This document shows positions 59,601-64,000 of a DNA stretch of 64,000 nt, piece by piece. The stretch spans positions 1 through 64,000 of the forward strand of contig JBHIYN010000021.1 of NCBI GenBank assembly GCA_041984235.1. Reading direction: 5' to 3'. The notes below the pieces were generated by a model that was not told the DNA's origin, did no database searches, and saw nothing but the letters and a program-made list of their open reading frames with translations. Source of the stretch: JBHIYN01 sp041984235 (lineage in GTDB: Bacteria > Pseudomonadota > Gammaproteobacteria > Ga0077536). The position numbers and the translations under genes were made by a program. The number at the start of each line of letters is the position of its first letter. Within the stretch, counting starts at the first letter, position 1.

Positions 59601-60397
59601 CCGACCTGCTGGCGGTACTGCTCCCACAACTGGTGCTGGCGCTGTGCCTCGGCGAAGGCCTCAGCCGCCGACACGGCGGTCAGGCTGGCCTGGTCCGGCA
59701 GGCGCAGGACCGCACCGCGGCGCAGCAGGTTGATGTTGTTCTCGCCAAACGCTTCCGGGTTCTCGCGCAGCAGCGCGAGCATCATCTGCTGCACGGTGAC
59801 CGACTCGTCCGGGCGGTAGGCGGCCGCCAGTGACCACAGGGTATCGGTGGCAACGACCGGACCTATCGTTCCGCCCGCGCTGTAGGCGCCGGCGCGCACG
59901 GTCGGCGCCGGTGCACCCGGAGCCGGACCGGCGGCGGGTGCGGCAGGCGCTGCAACTGGCGTCGCGGCCGGCGCCGCGGCGGCGGCCACGCGCTTGCGCC
60001 GCTGGTCGTAGAGCGGCGGATCGAGGAGCACGGTGTACTCACGCAGCAGGCGACCGTTGGCCCAGTTGAGCTCCACCAGGAAGTTGAGGTAAGGCTCGCG
60101 AATCGGGTCGCGCGAGGTCACCCGGATGTAGTCACCCTCGCCCGAGTCGTCGATGGCAAACTTGAGCGAGTACAGCAGCGGGATGAATTCGATGCCGGCG
60201 CGCTTGAATTGCTCCAGCGACGCCATCTCGACCTTCAGCGTGTCGAAATCGGCTTTCTTCGCGCCGATGATCTCGATGCGGCCGGAAAACGACTCGTTGA
60301 GGAAGGAATCCGATTGCAGGGGCCCGAGCCCTAGCGCGATCACGAGCGGACTGATAGCCAGTCCGAGTATCAGGGCGACGGCTCGATTCCGAAGCAT
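56630..60397 (-). CDS. fimV: FimV/HubP-family polar pilus-assembly protein
   Basis: FimV proteins organise the cell pole, type IV pili and cAMP signalling. The 1255-residue protein has a signal-peptide-like N-terminus and a conserved FimV N-domain (YIRVTSRDPIREPYLNFLVELNW). It continues with a LysM-like region (VATDTLWSLAAAYRPDE), a coiled coil, one membrane span (VVLLGLFGGIIGFLMKG) and a very acidic cytoplasmic part. A C-terminal TPR (NLAKAYIELGDTEGARSILDDV) closes it. The acidic part includes at least six near-tandem ILDLT/VLDLT motifs. The ATG at 60397 has AAGGA eight bases upstream. The cyaA gene elsewhere in the window fits the known FimV-cAMP link. Confidence 0.93.
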   Translation of the reverse strand: MLRNRAVALILGLAISPLVIALGLGPLQSDSFLNESFSGRIEIIGAKKADFDTLKVEMASLEQFKRAGIEFIPLLYSLKFAIDDSGEGDYIRVTSRDPIREPYLNFLVELNWANGRLLREYTVLLDPPLYDQRRKRVAAAAAPAATPVAAPAAPAAGPAPGAPAPTVRAGAYSAGGTIGPVVATDTLWSLAAAYRPDESVTVQQMMLALLRENPEAFGENNINLLRRGAVLRLPDQASLTAVSAAEAFAEAQRQHQLWEQYRQQVGAAPTSQPLGAAAPSVATDDAGTAAERDARLELIAPGGADSGGAPGSATGGGSDLLREEIEARAQQSAELESKLGEAEEIIDLLQRQVNIKDEELAALQARLAELGIEHGDLGTGDDGAGTMDDGGVAPAATDMPGDTAMETLEEAADEAVDTLAETADTATDMAEDVIDDAGTMVDEVVEDVAEEIDDGIDIEVAPPAARGFPDSLVPEQIAAMVPGGALTVLGAIAVVLLGLFGGIIGFLMKGRGERAAAAPAAAAVVADTTLDDTSEDATVAAATTPPADEDEDESEAETEIGEEDAAPAEEFDPNATVEAEADSEATTEVPAAAAAAPEEEEDPLEEINVYLAYERFEQAEELVKRVIGEYPERHEYKLRLLEVYYSANDRAAYETAARDLHAAVGEDDPLWDSAVAMWSEMSPERALFAEGGADAEAAPAQDEAKSFVDITGEEEGAAAPGEDTVARAPGDDDDGLDFDLSSEAAPAEDEGGDDVLDLTAAAGDDDVLDLTAAAGDDALPEPEPETGADAGDDVLDLTAAEDTDDVLDLTAGDDDGVLDLTADEEPAADDGDILDLTGGDGGDEIDLLSGSGGDLLGDADLLEGTGGDLLDVTKTGDIDSVTDTDLLNVTSPGLREAEEEAPAAPAADNADLEITDVTGESDEGLDFDISDTVAPAFETDGATTADDVLDLTGGEGTDEEPAAAAAEGDDLLDFDIGGLDDAGEAEPATPAGDFSENTTMIDEDSLEIDQDNIPTMDIGSALGSSADETSDELDFDITMGDEGGELDAAEGLGTEEVDEELEITMGSPAGEAPTDAEISLQGPELDELSLDGDTSGGDEFDLSLEGTSEMDSIAADDTLDMGSVDGGLDSADDTSLDDLSLQLDGAIEDAALDDLEIEGLESTTDGDTPDHLQTMTLDADDVEDEGDEKTVVMPVSDDIERQSDADEADTKLNLAKAYIELGDTEGARSILDDVAASGNEAQQTEAQALLAQLEG
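57885..58147 (-). repeat. In-frame ILDLT/VLDLT repeat tract inside fimV
   Basis: The coding sequence repeats a short unit giving D-D-V-L-D-L-T with acidic spacers: two near-identical 12-residue copies, then four diverging ones, with one more copy outside the tract near 57545. The unit keeps reading frame throughout. Such acidic repeats could change copy number by slippage or recombination. It is not a CRISPR array. Confidence 0.75.
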
Positions 60398-60527
60398 GAC
60401 GTCATTCCTTAAAAGCCGGTTTGCGTACGTGTAGAAAAGCGAACGAGCAACCGCTCGTGCTCGCGGCGGGACACGGCCGTCTCGCGACGGTTTGCCCACG
60501 CGCGCTCCCGAACCTTCGAATATTCTT

Positions 60528-60548
60528 TATAATTAGTGACTAACTATA
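60528..60548. promoter_or_regulatory. AT-rich 21-bp dyad upstream of fimV
   Basis: TATAATTAGTGACTAACTATA is symmetrical around the central G except for one mismatched pair. It stands two bases past the asd stop and about 130 bases before the fimV start, in an AT-rich patch of otherwise GC-rich DNA. It could be an operator or the -10 region of a fimV promoter (TATAAA on the minus strand overlaps it). No protein can be named. Confidence 0.35.
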
Positions 60549-60550
60549 AC

Positions 60551-61573
<1,023 letters not shown>

Positions 61574-61577
61574 GGCC

Positions 61578-62660
61578 TCAGGCTCCCTGTGCCAGCGCGT
61601 CGATGACCGCCGCGGTCATCTCGCGCGTGCCTACCGCCGGCCCGCCGGCCGCGATGTCCGCGGTGCGCACCCCGTCAGCCAGCACTTTCGCCACCGCGGC
61701 GTCGATGCGGTCGGCGTGCGCGGCCTCGCCCAGGGTGTAGCGCAGCATCATGCCGAGCGACAGGATGGTGGCCAGCGGATTGGCCAGGTCGCGTCCGGCG
61801 ATGTCCGGCGCCGAGCCGTGGACCGGCTCGAACAGGCCCTTGTTGGCGGCGTCCAGCGAGGCCGACGGCAGCATGCCGATCGAGCCGGTCAGCATCGCGG
61901 CAAGATCGGAGAGGATGTCGCCGAACATGTTGGTGGTGACGATGACGTCGAACTGCTTGGGCGCGCGCACCAGCTGCATGGCGGCATTGTCGACGTACAG
62001 ATGCTCGAGCTCGACATCGGGATAGTCGGCCGCCAGGGCGGTCACGACCTCGCGCCACAGTTCGGTCGATTCGAGCACGTTGGCCTTGTCCACCGAGCAC
62101 AGGCGGGAGTTGCGCCGGCGCGCGATCTCGAAACCGAGGCGCGCGATGCGCTCGATCTCGCGTTCGTGGTAGACGAGCGTGTTGAAGCCGCGCCGTCCGC
62201 CGCCGGGTACTTCCTCGATGCCCCTTGGCTCACCGAAATAGATGCCGCCGGTGAGCTCGCGGATGATCATCAGGTCCAGCCCGGACACGATCTCCTCGCG
62301 CAGGGAGGAGGCGCCGGCCAGCGCCGGAAACAGCACCGCCGGGCGCAGGTTGCAGAACAGGTCGAGCTCCGCGCGCAGGCGCAGCAGTCCGCGCTCCGGG
62401 CGGATGGCACGCTCGACCTTGTCCCACTTCGGCCCGCCGACCGCGCCCATCAGGATGGCGTCGGCCGCACGTGCGAGGTCCAGCGTCTGCGCCGGCAGCG
62501 CATCGCCGTGGGCATCGATCGCCGCGCCCCCGAGCAGGGCGTGTTCGAGTTCGTAGTCGAGGCCGAAGCGCTCGCCGAGAGCGGCCAGGACCTGCTCGGC
62601 CGCGCCGACGATCTCCGGACCGATTCCGTCTCCCGGCAGCAGCAGGATGTTGTGCGCCAT
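61578..62660 (-). CDS. leuB: 3-isopropylmalate dehydrogenase
   Basis: The enzyme oxidises 3-isopropylmalate in leucine synthesis. The 360-residue protein has LLPGDGIGPEI at its start, the substrate-binding arginines in the ERGLLRLRAEL region, and TNMFGDILSDLAAMLTGSIGMLPSAS. The leuC and leuD genes that often precede it are not upstream here; dapC diverges instead. Confidence 0.97.
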   Translation of the reverse strand: MAHNILLLPGDGIGPEIVGAAEQVLAALGERFGLDYELEHALLGGAAIDAHGDALPAQTLDLARAADAILMGAVGGPKWDKVERAIRPERGLLRLRAELDLFCNLRPAVLFPALAGASSLREEIVSGLDLMIIRELTGGIYFGEPRGIEEVPGGGRRGFNTLVYHEREIERIARLGFEIARRRNSRLCSVDKANVLESTELWREVVTALAADYPDVELEHLYVDNAAMQLVRAPKQFDVIVTTNMFGDILSDLAAMLTGSIGMLPSASLDAANKGLFEPVHGSAPDIAGRDLANPLATILSLGMMLRYTLGEAAHADRIDAAVAKVLADGVRTADIAAGGPAVGTREMTAAVIDALAQGA

Positions 62661-62689
62661 TGCGTGATTTCAACTGGAAAAGGGGCGCA

Positions 62690-62695
62690 AGAATA
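62690..62695 (-). promoter_or_regulatory. Possible -10 element for leuB-asd
   Basis: The minus strand reads TATTCT (62695-62690) about 30 bases before the leuB ATG, with TTCAAC 18 bases further upstream. In the same 124-base divergent gap TATACT at 62748-62753 is a possible -10 for dapC. Both are weak predictions. Confidence 0.3.
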
Positions 62696-62784
62696 CAGTA
62701 AAGGCTGCGCCCGTTGAACCGCCGGCCCTCGCGCGTTGGCGATTCGATATACTCCCGCGCTCCCCGCCCACGGCATCCATCGAC

Positions 62785-63984
62785 ATGAACCCCGGACTTG
62801 CGGATCTCAAGCCCTACCCGTTCGAACGCCTGGCTGAAATTCGTGCGCGCGTGACGCCGCCCGCGGACCGTCCCCTGGTCAATCTCTCCATCGGCGAGCC
62901 GCAGAACGCCACGCCCGCCCTGATCCGCGACGCGCTGGTCGCGGCGCTGGACGGCACCGCGCGCTATCCCGCGACGCGCGGCACGCCGGCACTGCGCGAA
63001 GCCATCGCCGCGTGGGCGACGCGACGGTTCGCGCTGGCGCCCGGCGGCCTCGATCCCGAGAGCCAGGTGCTGCCGGTCAATGGCACGCGCGAGGCGCTGT
63101 TCGCCATCGCCCAGACCGTGGTGGACGCCGGCGACAGCCGCGCCCTGGTCGGCATGCCGAATCCCTTCTACCAGATCTACGAGGGTGCGGCACTGCTCGC
63201 CGGGGCCCGCCCCTGCTACCTGCCCTGCCCGGCAGAGCGCGGCTTCCGGCCACAGTGGGACACCGTCCCCGAGCAGGCCTGGCAGGACATGAACCTGCTC
63301 TACGTCTGCTCGCCGGGCAACCCGTCCGGCAGCGTGTTCGAGGCGGAGGACTTCGCCCGTCTCACCGCGCTCGCCGACCGCCACGATTTCGTCATCGTGT
63401 GCGACGAGTGCTACAGCGAGCTCTATCTCGACGAAGACGCGCCGCCGCTCGGCCTGCTCGGCTGGTGCGCGGCCAACGGGCGCGCCGATTTCTCACGCTG
63501 CCTGGTCATGCACAGTCTCTCCAAGCGCTCCAACGCGCCCGGCCTGCGCTCCGGGTTCGTAGCCGGCGACGCCACCCTGATCGAGGCCTTCTATCGCTAT
63601 CGCACCTACCAGGGCGGCGCCATGCCGCTGCACGTCCAACACGCCAGCGCCGCGGCCTGGTGCGACGAGGCCCACGTTGCCGACAATCGCGCCGACTACC
63701 GGCGCAAGTTCGAGCAGGTCGTCGACATCCTCGCACCGGTCCTGCCGGTCGCTGCGCCGGCCGCCGGCTTCTACCTGTGGCCCGAGCTGCCGTGCGATGG
63801 CATCACCGCCTGCGAACGCCTGCTCGGCGAGGCCGGTGTGCTGGTCCTGCCGGGAGAATTCCTGGCCCGCGACGACGCTGCCGGCAACCCGGGGCGCAAC
63901 CGCGTGCGCATCGCCCTGGTCGCGGCCGAAGCGGACTGTGCCGAGGCCGCCCGCCGCATGCGCACCCTGTTCGAATCACTCTGA
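62785..63984 (+). CDS. dapC: Succinyldiaminopimelate transaminase
   Basis: This class I aminotransferase belongs to the lysine pathway. The 399-residue protein starts MNPGLADLKPYPFERLAEI, which is characteristic of gammaproteobacterial DapC, and has the PLP lysine in HSLSKRSNAPGLRSGF and the cofactor-binding CSPGNPSGSVF and VCDECYSELYLDE. Its usual neighbour dapD may be the gene that begins at the window edge. Confidence 0.93.
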   Translation: MNPGLADLKPYPFERLAEIRARVTPPADRPLVNLSIGEPQNATPALIRDALVAALDGTARYPATRGTPALREAIAAWATRRFALAPGGLDPESQVLPVNGTREALFAIAQTVVDAGDSRALVGMPNPFYQIYEGAALLAGARPCYLPCPAERGFRPQWDTVPEQAWQDMNLLYVCSPGNPSGSVFEAEDFARLTALADRHDFVIVCDECYSELYLDEDAPPLGLLGWCAANGRADFSRCLVMHSLSKRSNAPGLRSGFVAGDATLIEAFYRYRTYQGGAMPLHVQHASAAAWCDEAHVADNRADYRRKFEQVVDILAPVLPVAAPAAGFYLWPELPCDGITACERLLGEAGVLVLPGEFLARDDAAGNPGRNRVRIALVAAEADCAEAARRMRTLFESL

Positions 63985-64000
63985 CGGAGAACCTGCCATG
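63985..64000 (+). other. Ribosome site and start codon of the next gene
   Basis: GGAGA eight bases before an ATG at 63998-64000 follows the dapC stop immediately. It probably starts the next gene of a dapC operon, but nothing of the protein is inside the window. Confidence 0.5.

Overview
The window is about 64 kb of GC-rich, almost gapless chromosome (no stretch over 300 bases lacks a gene). Gene content and order point to a gammaproteobacterium outside the Enterobacterales. Evidence includes a class I adenylate cyclase of Pseudomonas-like length, the block gyrA-pheA-tyrA-aroA-cmk-rpsA-ihfB-lapA-lapB-pyrF, the block fimV-truA-trpF-trpB-trpA-accD-folC-SPOR-cvpA-purF-metZ, and the pairs mfd/csiV and pyrG/kdsA/eno/ftsB/ispD/ispF. 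Genus cannot be fixed from the sequence alone. There is no prophage, complete insertion sequence, CRISPR array, rRNA or tRNA that I can see.

Layout. (1) 1-6.8 kb: two copies of a 78-bp repeat, glyA, then divergently cyaA, a DUF815 ATPase, a hypoxanthine phosphoribosyltransferase and methylthioinosine phosphorylase. (2) 6.8-22.4 kb, minus strand: csiV, mfd, pyrF, lapB, lapA, ihfB, rpsA, cmk, aroA, tyrA, pheA, gyrA. (3) 22.5-33.2 kb: divergent mtnA and mtaD, rnt, purB, a DUF7931-like gene, a small secretin-like exported protein, purL and an Smr-domain gene. (4) 33.2-40.4 kb, minus strand: ispF, ispD, ftsB, eno, kdsA, pyrG and a ClC-family protein. (5) 40.7-46.3 kb: fhs, a SIMPL-domain protein, a PLP decarboxylase, a peroxiredoxin and a serine-glyoxylate-type aminotransferase. 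(6) 46.5-62.7 kb, minus strand: metZ under a predicted SAM-II riboswitch, purF, cvpA, a SPOR protein, folC, accD, trpA, trpB, trpF, truA, fimV, asd, leuB. (7) 62.8-64 kb: dapC on the plus strand and what looks like the start codon of the next gene.

How the genes work together. Purine synthesis (purF, purL, purB) and salvage (hpt) are well represented. mtaD, the methylthioinosine phosphorylase and mtnA form the first steps of the deaminating route of methylthioadenosine salvage, whose released hypoxanthine the neighbouring hpt can recycle. Aromatic and branched amino-acid genes, the aspartate pathway (asd, dapC, metZ) and one-carbon genes (glyA, fhs, serine-glyoxylate-type aminotransferase) make up most of the rest.

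No new multigene system stands out. The most unusual content is non-coding: a 158-bp foldback element whose CTAG flanks supply the stop codons of two converging genes, an 86-bp hairpin element that does the same at another converging pair, a 78-bp repeat whose copies differ by a compensated base pair in a small hairpin, a 31-bp palindrome between the divergent methylthioadenosine salvage genes, and a SAM-II riboswitch with attenuator in front of metZ.
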